In this document: positions 30,895-39,834 of the stretch, piece by piece | Position numbering within the stretch: the stretch's first letter is position 1 | How the letters are laid out: each line of letters begins with the position of its first letter | DNA from: Alistipes sp. An66 | GTDB taxonomy: Bacteria > Bacteroidota > Bacteroidia > Bacteroidales > Rikenellaceae | Length of the DNA stretch: 64,000 nt | Direction of reading: 5' to 3' | Assembly: GCF_002161445.1 (NCBI RefSeq) | Contig: NZ_NFHT01000004.1 | Location: 62,001-126,000, forward strand | Position numbers and translations under genes: made by a program | Notes under the pieces: generated by a model | The model's input: the letters and a program-made list of their open reading frames with translations, nothing else | Told to the model about the DNA's origin: nothing | The model's database searches: none

Positions 30895-32745
30895 ATGGCG
30901 AGAAATCTCAAAATCAGAGACCTGACGTTGCGCGACGGCCAGCAGTCGTCCTTCGCAACGCGCATGAACCAGGAGCAGATCGACCGCTGCCTGCCGTTCT
31001 ACAAGGATGCGAATTTCTATGCGATGGAGGTCTGGGGCGGTGCCGTTCCCGACTCGGTGATGCGCTATCTGAACGAGAATCCGTGGACGCGTCTGGAAAC
31101 GATCTACAAGGCTGTCGGGTCGGTATCGAAACTCACGGCGCTGTCGCGGGGCCGGAACCTTTTCGGCTATTCGCCCTACACGGACGAGATCATCGACGGA
31201 TTCTGCCGGAATTCGATCGAGAGCGGTCTGGGCATCATGCGGATTTTCGATGCGCTGAACGATGTCGACAACGTGAAGTCCACGGTGAAGTATGTCAAGC
31301 AGTACGGCGGTATCGCCGACTGTGCGGTCTGCTATACGGTGGATCCGAAATACCCGGAGTTGAGCTTCTGGGACAAACTCAAAGGGAAGAAGAATCCGGC
31401 TCCGGTCTTCACGGACGCCTACTTCCTGGACAAGGCGAAGCAGATGGCGGCGCTGGGTGCCGACATGATCACGATCAAGGACATGTCGGGACTGATTCCG
31501 CCGCGGCGCGTGGCCACGCTGGTCAAGCTCTTCAAGCAGCACCTGTCGATTCCGGTCGATTTCCACACGCACTGCACGCCGGGCTACGGACTGGCTTCGG
31601 TGTTGTCGGCGATCGTGGCCGGGGTGGACATCGTGGACACGAACTGCTGGTATTTCGCCGAGGGCACGGGTGCACCGGCCATCGAGCTGATCCACGTTTT
31701 CTGCAAGAAGATGGGCATCGACACGGGCGTCAACATGGAGGCCGTGGCGCGGATCAATACGCAGCTGCGTGAGATCCGCAAGGAGCTGAACCAGTCGGTC
31801 TTCGGGACGGAGAAACCCGAGCCGAAGGCGTTCAATCCGCTGACGGACCAGCTTCCGGCCGAGATCGATGCGCTGTTCGACCGAGCCATCGCCGCCGCGC
31901 AGCGCGACGACGAGGCCGGGACGCTCGACGCCTGCCGGAAGATCGAGGCCTATTTCGGCTTCCCGGCTCCGAACGAACTGGTTCAGAAGGCAGAGATCCC
32001 GGGCGGCATGTACTCGAACATGGTGGCGCAGCTCAAACAGCTGAAAGCCGAGGAGATTCTTCCGCGGGCCATGGAGTTGATCCCGACGGTCCGTCTGGCC
32101 GCGGGACTTCCGCCGCTGGTGACTCCGACGTCGCAGATCGTGGGTGCGCAGGCCGTGAACTGTGCGCTGGACGAGAAGGCCGGACGCCCGATGTACTCGA
32201 ACAAGTCGTCGCAGTTCGTGGGACTGGTGAAGGGCGAGTACGGCAAGACGCCGGTGAAGATCGATCCGGAGTTCCGGTTCAAGATCTGCGGTGTGCGCGA
32301 GGAGACTCCGTACGACACGTCGAAATACAAGATGCAGCCGAATCCGGAACTTCCCGAAGCCGGGGGCGTGAAGCTGGCGGCCGACGAGAAGGAGGTGCTG
32401 CTGCTGGAACTCTTCCCGCTGGTAGCGAAGACGTTCCTGACGAACGAGAAGGTGAAGGCATACGAGGCTTCGAAACCGGCCGCAGCCGCCGAGACGGAGT
32501 CCGTTGCCGAGGAGAAGCCGATCACCATTACGGGCCAAGCCGTCATGGCACCGCTTCCGGGACGCGTAATCGAGGTGAAGGTGAAGGTTGGCGACCGGGT
32601 GAAGGCCGGCGACGAAGTGATGGTTCTGGAAGCGATGAAGATGGAGAACTCCATCACGACGGATTTTGCCGGCGAGGTGAAGCAGATCTTCGTGACGGAG
32701 GGTCAGAATGTCGCTACGGAGGCTCCGCTGGTCGACATCGGCTGA
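30895..32745 (+). CDS. Biotin-dependent carboxyltransferase: pyruvate carboxylase subunit B / oxaloacetate decarboxylase alpha
   Basis: 616 residues. HMGL-like TIM barrel (LRDGQQSSFATRM near the start, carboxylated Lys in MITIKDMSGLIPPRR, FHTHCTPGYG metal site), then the conserved PYC/OADA region, an Ala/Glu-rich linker and a C-terminal biotinyl domain with VLEAMKMENS (biotinylated Lys). It moves CO2 between carboxybiotin and pyruvate/oxaloacetate. No beta/gamma membrane subunits and no biotin carboxylase are adjacent, so partner and direction are undecided. Start at ATG 30895 by the family N terminus RNLKIRDLTLRDGQQ. Confidence 0.92.
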   Translation: MARNLKIRDLTLRDGQQSSFATRMNQEQIDRCLPFYKDANFYAMEVWGGAVPDSVMRYLNENPWTRLETIYKAVGSVSKLTALSRGRNLFGYSPYTDEIIDGFCRNSIESGLGIMRIFDALNDVDNVKSTVKYVKQYGGIADCAVCYTVDPKYPELSFWDKLKGKKNPAPVFTDAYFLDKAKQMAALGADMITIKDMSGLIPPRRVATLVKLFKQHLSIPVDFHTHCTPGYGLASVLSAIVAGVDIVDTNCWYFAEGTGAPAIELIHVFCKKMGIDTGVNMEAVARINTQLREIRKELNQSVFGTEKPEPKAFNPLTDQLPAEIDALFDRAIAAAQRDDEAGTLDACRKIEAYFGFPAPNELVQKAEIPGGMYSNMVAQLKQLKAEEILPRAMELIPTVRLAAGLPPLVTPTSQIVGAQAVNCALDEKAGRPMYSNKSSQFVGLVKGEYGKTPVKIDPEFRFKICGVREETPYDTSKYKMQPNPELPEAGGVKLAADEKEVLLLELFPLVAKTFLTNEKVKAYEASKPAAAAETESVAEEKPITITGQAVMAPLPGRVIEVKVKVGDRVKAGDEVMVLEAMKMENSITTDFAGEVKQIFVTEGQNVATEAPLVDIG

Positions 32746-32817
32746 TGCTCCGTCCCGGACGGGGCCGGGGTCGCACTCCGGGACGTCCGAAGAGCCTTCT
32801 CTTTGCTCCTTTATGAA

Positions 32818-32852
32818 AACCGCCTGCAACGCATGTTGCAGGCGGTTTTTTC
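32818..32852 (+). terminator. Rho-independent terminator after the carboxyltransferase gene
   Basis: 13-bp perfect stem AACCGCCTGCAAC / GTTGCAGGCGGTT with loop GCAT, followed by a T run. Confidence 0.92.
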
Positions 32853-32897
32853 ATGTCGGAAGGTTCCTCACGGATGACCTCTTCCCCGGTTTCATGA

Positions 32898-33105
32898 TGC
32901 CGTCCGATCCCGCCGTCCGATCCCGCCGTCCGATCCCGCCGTCCGATCCCGCCGTCCGATCCCGCCGTCCGATCCCGCCGTCCGATCCCGCCGTCCGATC
33001 CCGCCGCTCGATCCGGCCGTCTGATCCGGCCGTCTGATCCGGCCGTCTGATCCCGCCGTCCGATCTCGCCGTCCGATCCAGCCGCTCGATCCAGTCGCTC
33101 GATCC
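32898..33105. repeat. 13-bp minisatellite, 16 copies
   Basis: Unit GCCGTCCGATCCC. The GATC core recurs every 13 bp from 32906 to 33101, sixteen times; the first eight copies are identical or nearly so, later ones drift (CTCGATCC, GTCTGATCC). As 13 is not a multiple of 3, the open frames through it on both strands read as 13-residue repeats and are not good evidence of a gene. Confidence 0.92.
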
Positions 33106-33240
33106 CTCCCGACGCTCCTCCCGACGTTCCTCCCGGCACTTCTCTTTTCCCTGCATTCCTCCCTGCATTCCTCCCTGCAACACGCCCGGCGCTTCTCCGG
33201 CGCTTCTCCGACGCTCCGCTCTGCACCTTTCCGATGCTCC
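33106..33240. repeat. Adjacent short tandem repeats (12- and 11-bp units)
   Basis: Three further unrelated arrays in a row: TCCCGACGCTCC-like, three copies every 12 bp (33107-33142); CTGCATTCCTCC-like, three copies every 12 bp (33151-33180); GGCGCTTCTCC-like, about three copies every 11 bp (33188-33220). The rest of 33241-33593 shows no supported gene; a 102-codon frame there has no recognisable features. Confidence 0.8.
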
Positions 33241-33593
33241 ACGACGGACCCCGGCCGGGCTGCCGCCTTTTCGGAACCGTGCGGCTGTTCGATTCTTACG
33301 ATAAATTGTTTGAAAAGGGCGGAACGGAGAAATCGGACAATTTGCTGCTGAAAAGGATGACTGCGGAATCGTCCGAAAAGTCCAATTTTGTACGGAGTAA
33401 TCCGATCTGCCGGTTGCAGAACGCTCCGCCTGTTTGCTTGCAGGATGACGGAGTGTCTGTCGTCGGATGTTGCGCGGAGCGGCCCCTCCCGAGCGGGAGC
33501 CGGCGGCAGGAACGGGGCGTGAAATCGGCCTTGTGCGGTTGACGGCACCCTCTTCCGGGGACGATTCCTCCCGACGTTGCGAAACTTGTAGCT

Positions 33594-34391
33594 ATGAAAA
33601 GACCTGTATTATTTTTACTGACGCTGCTGGCCGTCTCCTCGTGCCAGGTGGACTATCATCCCTACGATACGCGGGTCAGGGGCGAGTGCGGGATCAATGC
33701 GAAGAACATGGCGCGGATCGAGGCCGCGACGGCGGGTCGGACGTCCGTCCGTTTTGCGGTGATTTCCGACACGCAGCGCTGGTACGACGAGACGGCGGCA
33801 GCGGTTTCGGTGCTCAACGGCCGGGGGGACCTCGATTTCGTGCTCCATGCGGGGGATATGGCTGATTTCGGGATGAAGGCCGAATTCGAACGGCAGCGCG
33901 ACATTCTGAACCGCCTGCGGGTTCCCTATGTGGTCCTGCTCGGGAACCACGATTGCCTGGCCACGGGCGAGGAGATTTTCCATCGGATTTTCGGCGACTT
34001 CAACTTTGCTTTCACGGCCGGATGTGTCCGGATCGTGTGCCTGAACACCAATGCGCTGGAATTCGATCTCCGGGAACCGGTTCCTGATTTCGGGTTTATC
34101 GAATCCGAGCTGACGACGCGTCCGGCCGGGATTCCGAAGACCGTCGTGGCCATGCACGCAAAGCCGTGTACGGAGCAGTTCGGGACGAACGTTGCGAAGG
34201 TTTTCCAGCTGGCGATCACCCAATTCCCGGGTTTGCAGTGCTGCATCAACGGCCACGGCCACAATTTCAAGGTCGAGGATGTTTTCGGCGACGGCGTGTT
34301 GTATTACGAGTGCGACAACATCGCCAAACGGAGTTATCTGTTGTTCACGATCGATGAAACGGGTTATGAGTGCGAACGTATTCCGTTTTAG
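33594..34391 (+). CDS. Metallophosphoesterase-family lipoprotein
   Basis: 265 residues with a lipoprotein signal (MKRPVLFLLTLLAVSSC, lipidated Cys 17). Calcineurin-like phosphoesterase motifs: VISDTQ in place of the usual DxH, HAGDMADFG (GD) and LLGNHDCL (GNHD), then AMHAKP and NGHGHNFK for the later metal histidines. So the two-metal site is nearly complete. Likely an exported phosphoesterase anchored to a membrane; substrate unknown. Its 3' end overlaps the next gene by 26 bp. Confidence 0.82.
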   Translation: MKRPVLFLLTLLAVSSCQVDYHPYDTRVRGECGINAKNMARIEAATAGRTSVRFAVISDTQRWYDETAAAVSVLNGRGDLDFVLHAGDMADFGMKAEFERQRDILNRLRVPYVVLLGNHDCLATGEEIFHRIFGDFNFAFTAGCVRIVCLNTNALEFDLREPVPDFGFIESELTTRPAGIPKTVVAMHAKPCTEQFGTNVAKVFQLAITQFPGLQCCINGHGHNFKVEDVFGDGVLYYECDNIAKRSYLLFTIDETGYECERIPF

Positions 34392-35163
34392 GCGTTTGCC
34401 GCTGCTTTGTGCCGGGATGTTCTCCGCAGCAGTCTCCGCGGCACAGGAGAGCCGTGTCCTGCCGGATCCGGTCGTTCCGTCGTCTTCGGTTCAGGAGTCT
34501 TCCGTCCCGTCGTCTTCGGTTCAGGAGTCTTCCGTTTCGGATTTCTTCGCTCCGGCGACCGCTGTTCGGCTATCCTCCGTTCCGGAGCGCCGGCCGCTCG
34601 ACAGCCGCGAACACCGGGGTTATACCTCGTGGAAACGGTTGCTCCCGACGCACGTCAAGGCGCAGTACGCCGGAGGCATGGGCTTTCTCTCCGTCGGTTA
34701 CGGATGGGATTACGGTCGCAAATGCCGTTGGGAGACGGACCTGATGTTCGGGGTTCTTCCGAAGTCGTGCTCCGACAGGACGCACCTGACCTTCACGCTC
34801 AAACAGAACTACATCCCGTGGAGCATCCGCTGTCGGGACTGGCTGTCCGTCGAGCCGTTCTCGTGCGGGGCTTACCTGAATCTGATTTCGGGGGAGGATT
34901 TCTGGATCCGGGAGCCGGACCGCTATCCGGGGGATCGATATTACGATTTCACCTCCCGGATCCGGTTTCACCTCTATGCGGGTCAGCGCGTCACGTTCCG
35001 GACGAAGCGAGAGTCGCTGCTTCGCCACATCACGCTCTACTACGAATTTTCGGCCAACGATCTGGATCTTGTGGCGAAGTTCGGGAACCGGACGCTGTCC
35101 TTCACGGACATCGTATACTTTTCGGTCGGGATCAAGTTTCAGCTTTTCGGGATGTCTCTTTGA
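34366..35163 (+). CDS. Exported, probably outer-membrane protein of unknown function
   Basis: 265 residues from ATG 34366. Signal peptide MSANVFRFRRLPLLCAGMFSAAVSA, then a Ser/Val-rich stretch with two perfect copies of a 10-residue unit (VPSSSVQESS) from a 29-bp DNA repeat with period 30 (34477 and 34507). After that, alternating hydrophobic/polar strands (AGGMGFLSVGYGWDYG, FSVGIKFQLFGMSL at the C terminus) suggest a small beta barrel. The C-terminal residue is not the typical Phe. Translation is probably coupled to the phosphoesterase gene. Confidence 0.65.
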   Translation: MSANVFRFRRLPLLCAGMFSAAVSAAQESRVLPDPVVPSSSVQESSVPSSSVQESSVSDFFAPATAVRLSSVPERRPLDSREHRGYTSWKRLLPTHVKAQYAGGMGFLSVGYGWDYGRKCRWETDLMFGVLPKSCSDRTHLTFTLKQNYIPWSIRCRDWLSVEPFSCGAYLNLISGEDFWIREPDRYPGDRYYDFTSRIRFHLYAGQRVTFRTKRESLLRHITLYYEFSANDLDLVAKFGNRTLSFTDIVYFSVGIKFQLFGMSL

Positions 35164-35262
35164 TCCGGCGGATCGGTTTTGTATCTCGTATCTTGATGTT
35201 TTGCCCGCTATTTATGCGGAATATTTGATAATATAGGCGGCTTTATTGCTGTTTTATTTGAT

Positions 35263-35303
35263 AAATATCCGGACACATCGCATGTGTCCGGATATTTGTT
35301 TTT
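35263..35303 (+). terminator. Strong terminator before the sialic acid locus
   Basis: 16-bp perfect stem AAATATCCGGACACAT / ATGTGTCCGGATATTT with a three-base loop, followed by seven T residues after a G. It may work in both directions. Confidence 0.9.
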
Positions 35304-35410
35304 TTATCCTAATCTGCAATAAAACAGTATAATGTGTTGATTGTACGGGGTGCGTTTTCGGTTTTGAATTAAAAAACTTAAATTTTTATTACACTTTAAT
35401 TAAAAAATAT

Positions 35411-35441
35411 TTTGTGTTATATAAAACGTTACATAGTTTTG
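35411..35441 (+). promoter_or_regulatory. Promoter of the sialic acid operon
   Basis: TTTG (35411), 19 bp, TAGTTTTG (35434-35441): a perfect Bacteroidota promoter, 45 bp before the nanA ATG, inside a very AT-rich region (35300-35485) that stands out from the GC-rich surroundings. Confidence 0.8.
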
Positions 35442-35485
35442 TATAGAACGACATCCAAATGACATTCAAATAACCTGATTCGATT

Positions 35486-36403
35486 ATGGAAAAAATCAAA
35501 GGACTGATCGATGCCCCGTTCACGCCGTTCGACCGGAACGGGGATGTAAACTTCGATCCCATTCCGGCCTATGCCGCGATGCTGCACAAGAACGGTCTGA
35601 AAGGCGTCTTCATCAACGGATCCTCGGGCGAGGGCTACATGCTGACGACCGAAGAGCGGATGGCTCTGGCCGAGAAGTGGGTCGCTTCGGTTCCCGAGGG
35701 GTTCAAGGTGATCGTGCATGTGGGCAGCTGCTGCCTGCGCGAGAGTGTGAAGCTGGCGGTCCATGCCGCCGAGATCGGCGCCTGGGGGATCGGTGCGATG
35801 GCACCTCCGTTCCCGAAGATCGGGCGGATCGAGGAGTTGGTCAAGTATTGCGAGGCGATCTGCCATGCGGCGCCGGCGCTTCCTTTCTACTACTACCATA
35901 TTCCGGCCTTCAACGGGGCCTACCTTCCGATGGTCGAGCTGCTGAAAGCCGTGGACGGCCGGATCGACAATTTCGCCGGCATCAAATATACGTTCGAGAG
36001 CCTCTACGAGTATAACCAGTGCCGCCTTTACGGCAATGGCAAGTATGACATGCTGCACGGTCAGGACGAGACGATTCTTCCGAGCCTGGCGCAGGGCGGC
36101 GCGCAGGGCGGCATCGGCGGCACGACGAACTACAACGGACGTGAGCTGGTGGGGATCATCGAGGCCTGGGAGCGCGGCGATTTGGAGACGGCCCGTGAGA
36201 AGCAGAATTTCTCGCAGGCGGTCATCAACGTCATCTGCAACTACCGGGGCAACATCGTCGGCGGCAAGCGGATCATGAAACTCATCGGACTGGATCTGGG
36301 TGAAAACCGGGTTCCGTTCCGCAACATGACCGATGCGGAGGAGGCATCGATGAAACGCGAACTGACGGAGATCGGTTTCTTCGAGCGCTGCAACCGGTTC
36401 TGA
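35486..36403 (+). CDS. nanA: N-acetylneuraminate lyase
   Basis: 305 residues, DHDPS/NAL TIM-barrel family. Carboxylate-binding GSSGEGYMLTTEER, catalytic Tyr in PFYYYHIPAFNG, Schiff-base Lys in NFAGIKYTFES. The extra Tyr and the sequence around it fit NAL rather than DapA. It splits N-acetylneuraminate into ManNAc and pyruvate in the cytoplasm. First gene of the sialic acid operon; the epimerase, transporter and sialidases downstream support this choice. Confidence 0.92.
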   Translation: MEKIKGLIDAPFTPFDRNGDVNFDPIPAYAAMLHKNGLKGVFINGSSGEGYMLTTEERMALAEKWVASVPEGFKVIVHVGSCCLRESVKLAVHAAEIGAWGIGAMAPPFPKIGRIEELVKYCEAICHAAPALPFYYYHIPAFNGAYLPMVELLKAVDGRIDNFAGIKYTFESLYEYNQCRLYGNGKYDMLHGQDETILPSLAQGGAQGGIGGTTNYNGRELVGIIEAWERGDLETAREKQNFSQAVINVICNYRGNIVGGKRIMKLIGLDLGENRVPFRNMTDAEEASMKRELTEIGFFERCNRF

Positions 36404-36438
36404 ACATGTGAAAACTGCGAAACCCTAAAACTGATATT

Positions 36439-38547
36439 ATGAAAAAACAACTCCTTTGTGCGATCGGTGTTTTCGGCATGATATGCTGGGGCGTGTCGTG
36501 CGGCGATGACGGTCTCGGGACGCCCGACTATTCGAAACCGGCCGAGAACACCATTGCCTTCCGTTGTACGTCGGTATGGGCCGGCGACAACGCTACGCTT
36601 TGGACGGAAGAGAGCCGGATCGGACTCTTCTGTGAGCAGACGGGGTCGGTCAACGAACCGATCGGTGTGGCTGCCATATCGGCCGGCGAGACGGCCGGTC
36701 TGTTCTATACGCAGAAGCCGTGGGAGGACAGGAGCTATCGCTTCTACCTCTATTCGCCCTACAACGAGTCGAGCACGACGACCCGCCTGACGGGATCGTT
36801 GAGTGCCTCGCAGATGCAGAGCGGTGCGACCATGACCCACATCTCCCAACTCGGTCTGACCTATGCCGATTTGGAGGTATCCGCACCGTCGGAGGATCCG
36901 CTTCCGGTGACGATGAAGTCCGTCTTCGGTTACCTCGACATGTCGGTCGAGACGACGAAGTGGGCCGGCTGGAACGTGGAGTCGATCCAGTTGGAGAACC
37001 TCTCCGGGACGGCGATGGCCGGCTCCTACACGTTCGATCTGACGACCGGACAACTCGCATTCGATGCGGATGCGTCCGCGACGGCGCTGCTTCGGCTTTC
37101 CGAGGCCGCTTTGTCGTCGACACCGTTCCATGCCTATGCCATTGTTGCTCCGACGACCGGCACCTCGCAGCGTTTGAAGGTTGTTGTTACGGTGGCGCGG
37201 GCCGATGAATCGGGCATGACCCTGACGGGCGAGCTGTCGCTGCCCGACGGGATCGTATCCGGGGCGCTGACGGCGCTGACGCTTCCGATCGACACGTTCG
37301 AGGAGGAGGAGGTTGAGGACAACTCGGTGGATTTGAGCGATCCCGACGGCGACGGCCAGCACGAGACGGCCAACTGCTACATTGCGGGCGTTGCGGGGCA
37401 GACCTACCGCTTCCCGGCCGATGTCATGGGCAACGGCGCGACGATCCCCGCCACGTCGGATTACGGAGGTGCAGGCCTTGCCAACGGCATCACGCCGACA
37501 CCGCTCACGCCGGCCTCGGCCAAACTGCTGTGGCAGACGGCACCGAACCTGCTGGTGGATGTCAAGCTGCGCGGCACGGAGATCTACTTCACGACCAATG
37601 GCGCCGCCGGGGAGAGCCTCACGGAGGGTAATGCGGTGATTGCGGCGCTCGATGCCTCCGGCAATATCATTTGGAGCTGGCATATCTGGGTCACGTCGGC
37701 CGATCTCGACGCTTCGGTTCAGACCTATGAGCTGCTGCCGGCCTTTGCAGCTGCCGGTACGACGATCCTGATGGACCGTAACCTGGGTGCACTGAAAACG
37801 GGCATGTGGAGCATGAACGAGGACAACCTGGCGCTCGGTCTGCTGTACCAGTGGGGCCGCAAGGACCCGTTCCCGAATATCGACGATGAGAATATAGGCG
37901 GTGGGGGAGCTTTGGCCATCACGCGCCTGCGCAAGACGTACGATGCGGCCGGGAACGTGCTCTCGCCCGACAATACGTCGACGGACCTTTCGGCGGCCTC
38001 GTGGCGCTACATCAACGGCAAGACCCTCTCCGTGGATCAGATTGCCCGCTATCCGATGAACTTCACCTGTGCAAACAACAATTGGCTCGACGAGGCGCAT
38101 GACGATCTGTGGGGCAATCCGTACAGTACGGATGTCGGAGATGTCGGCCAAAAGTCGATCTACGACCCGTGCCCGCCGGGCTACCGCGTCCCGCACCGCT
38201 ATTTCGGAACTCCGTTTACAACGGATGGACAGGCGGCAGGTTCGAGCGCTTCGAATAAGTGGAATGCGCAGTACACGGTTGCGGATGATATCAAAGCCGC
38301 CGGAGGCAATATCTTCTCGTTCGGAAACGGACAGAGCTCCTTCCCGCTTGCCGGCATGTTGTTCCTGAATTCGGGATCGATCGTCCCGTTCCGGACCGGA
38401 CAGTACGTGGGCCATTATCAGGTGAGCATGCCGACTTCCGGTACGACAAAATCCTACCGGTTCTATTTCGATTATGGAAATATTAAACCCGGAGACAGCA
38501 ATGCCCGTTACATCGGCGGCAGCGTCCGTTGCATGAAGATCCAGTAA
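36439..38547 (+). CDS. Fimbrillin-like surface lipoprotein with C-terminal paralogous domain
   Basis: 702 residues. Lipoprotein signal MKKQLLCAIGVFGMICWGVSC (Cys 21). N-terminal half resembles the fimbrillin/Mfa type (YSPYNESS; VTMKSVFGYLDMSVE...). A loop DPDGDGQHET (residues about 299) could bind Ca2+. The C-terminal half has WGRKDPFP, PMNFTC, and YDPCPPGYRVP, a domain common in Bacteroidota surface lipoproteins. In this operon it may be a glycan-binding or adhesion protein, in the place where other loci have SusE/F-type binders. Function inferred from position only. Confidence 0.65.
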   Translation: MKKQLLCAIGVFGMICWGVSCGDDGLGTPDYSKPAENTIAFRCTSVWAGDNATLWTEESRIGLFCEQTGSVNEPIGVAAISAGETAGLFYTQKPWEDRSYRFYLYSPYNESSTTTRLTGSLSASQMQSGATMTHISQLGLTYADLEVSAPSEDPLPVTMKSVFGYLDMSVETTKWAGWNVESIQLENLSGTAMAGSYTFDLTTGQLAFDADASATALLRLSEAALSSTPFHAYAIVAPTTGTSQRLKVVVTVARADESGMTLTGELSLPDGIVSGALTALTLPIDTFEEEEVEDNSVDLSDPDGDGQHETANCYIAGVAGQTYRFPADVMGNGATIPATSDYGGAGLANGITPTPLTPASAKLLWQTAPNLLVDVKLRGTEIYFTTNGAAGESLTEGNAVIAALDASGNIIWSWHIWVTSADLDASVQTYELLPAFAAAGTTILMDRNLGALKTGMWSMNEDNLALGLLYQWGRKDPFPNIDDENIGGGGALAITRLRKTYDAAGNVLSPDNTSTDLSAASWRYINGKTLSVDQIARYPMNFTCANNNWLDEAHDDLWGNPYSTDVGDVGQKSIYDPCPPGYRVPHRYFGTPFTTDGQAAGSSASNKWNAQYTVADDIKAAGGNIFSFGNGQSSFPLAGMLFLNSGSIVPFRTGQYVGHYQVSMPTSGTTKSYRFYFDYGNIKPGDSNARYIGGSVRCMKIQ

Positions 38548-38631
38548 CCGATACCTGTTCCTCCGCCCGGCGTGCCCGGAGACAGCGGCACGCCGGGTCG
38601 GACGGAAACTGCTTCCGTAAAACCCGACAAA

Positions 38632-39813
38632 ATGACTATTCAACAAGAACAATACTTGAAGGATTGCCGCGCTCGCTATGCGGCAGATCTTACGGACAAT
38701 ATCATGCCCTTCTGGATGCGGCACGGTCTCGACCGCGAGCACGGCGGGGTCTATACCTGCGTCGATCGCGACGGCACGCTGATGGATACGACCAAATCGG
38801 TGTGGTTCCAGGGCCGTTTCGGCTATGTATGCGCCTCGGCCTATCGCCATGCGGGAGCCAATCCCGAGTGGCTGGCGGCCTCGAAGAGCGCCTTGGAGTT
38901 CATCGAACGCCACTGCATCGATACCGACGGACACATGTTCTTCTCGGTAACGGCCGAAGGGGCACCGGTTCAGAAGCGGCGCTATGTCTTTTCGGAGTGC
39001 TTCGCGGCCATCGCCATGGCCGAGTACGCCGTGGCTTCGGGCGATTCGCGCTGGGGAGAGAAGGCCGTGGCGATGTTCCGCAATATCCTGCGCATGCTCT
39101 CCACGCCGGGCTTCCTGCCTGCGAAGACCTACACCGAAGCGATCGGACACTCGATCACGATGATCCTGATCAACGTGGCGCTGGTCGTCAAGCAGGTTTC
39201 TGACGATGCGGTGCTCGACGAACAGATCGACCGCTCGGTCGACCTGCTGCGGCGCTGCTTCATGCACCCGGAGTTCGGGACGGTGCTGGAAACGGTTTCG
39301 CCCGACGGCGGCTTCATCGACACCTGCGCCGGCCGGACGATCAATCCGGGCCACTGCATGGAGACGGGCTGGTTCCTGCTCGATGTGGCCCGCCAGCGGG
39401 GCTGGGACCGGCAGCTGGTCGATATGGCCACGACGATCATCGACTGGGCCTGGAAATGGGGCTGGGACGAGACCTTCGAAGGCATGATCAACTTCCGGGA
39501 CTGCCGGAATTTCCCGCCGCAGGACTATTCGCAGGACATGAAGTTCTGGTGGCCGCAGTGCGAGACGATCCTGGCAGGACTTTACGCCTACATAGCCACG
39601 GGTGACGAGAAATATCTGGCCATGCACCGCAAGGCGCATGATTACGCCTTCCGGGTCTTCCCCGATGCCGAATATGGCGAGTGGTATGGTTACCTGCACC
39701 GGGACGGTACGGTAGCGCAGCCGGCCAAGGGCAATCTTTTCAAGGGTCCGTTCCACATTCCGCGCATGATGATCAACGCCACGCGGCTGTGCGACGAAAT
39801 TCTGAACAAGTAA
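38632..39813 (+). CDS. AGE-family N-acylglucosamine 2-epimerase (NanE role)
   Basis: 393 residues from ATG 38632; (alpha/alpha)6 barrel family. Visible family motifs: WMRHGLDREHGGVYT near residue 24, VWFQGRFGYVCA, ECFAAIAMAEYA, INPGHCMETGWFLL (catalytic His) and WWPQCETILAGLYAY, with a second His in the C-terminal GPFHIPRM. It probably converts ManNAc to GlcNAc, as the NanE of Bacteroides fragilis does. This would complete lyase-to-epimerase flow in the operon. Confidence 0.88.
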   Translation: MTIQQEQYLKDCRARYAADLTDNIMPFWMRHGLDREHGGVYTCVDRDGTLMDTTKSVWFQGRFGYVCASAYRHAGANPEWLAASKSALEFIERHCIDTDGHMFFSVTAEGAPVQKRRYVFSECFAAIAMAEYAVASGDSRWGEKAVAMFRNILRMLSTPGFLPAKTYTEAIGHSITMILINVALVVKQVSDDAVLDEQIDRSVDLLRRCFMHPEFGTVLETVSPDGGFIDTCAGRTINPGHCMETGWFLLDVARQRGWDRQLVDMATTIIDWAWKWGWDETFEGMINFRDCRNFPPQDYSQDMKFWWPQCETILAGLYAYIATGDEKYLAMHRKAHDYAFRVFPDAEYGEWYGYLHRDGTVAQPAKGNLFKGPFHIPRMMINATRLCDEILNK

Positions 39814-39834
39814 ATACCAAAATCAACCTGAACG

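Noticed and set aside
32898-33240. CRISPR array
   Set aside because: Units are contiguous 11-13 bp without spacers, and no cas genes are near.
33234-33542. 102-codon open frame
   Set aside because: No recognisable domain, signal peptide or RBS; composition fits a non-coding spacer.
32714-33548. Repeat-rich open frames on both strands over the minisatellite (13-residue repeats)
   Set aside because: All frames stay open because the 13-bp unit lacks stops; one frame runs through a strong terminator. No reason to prefer any as a gene.
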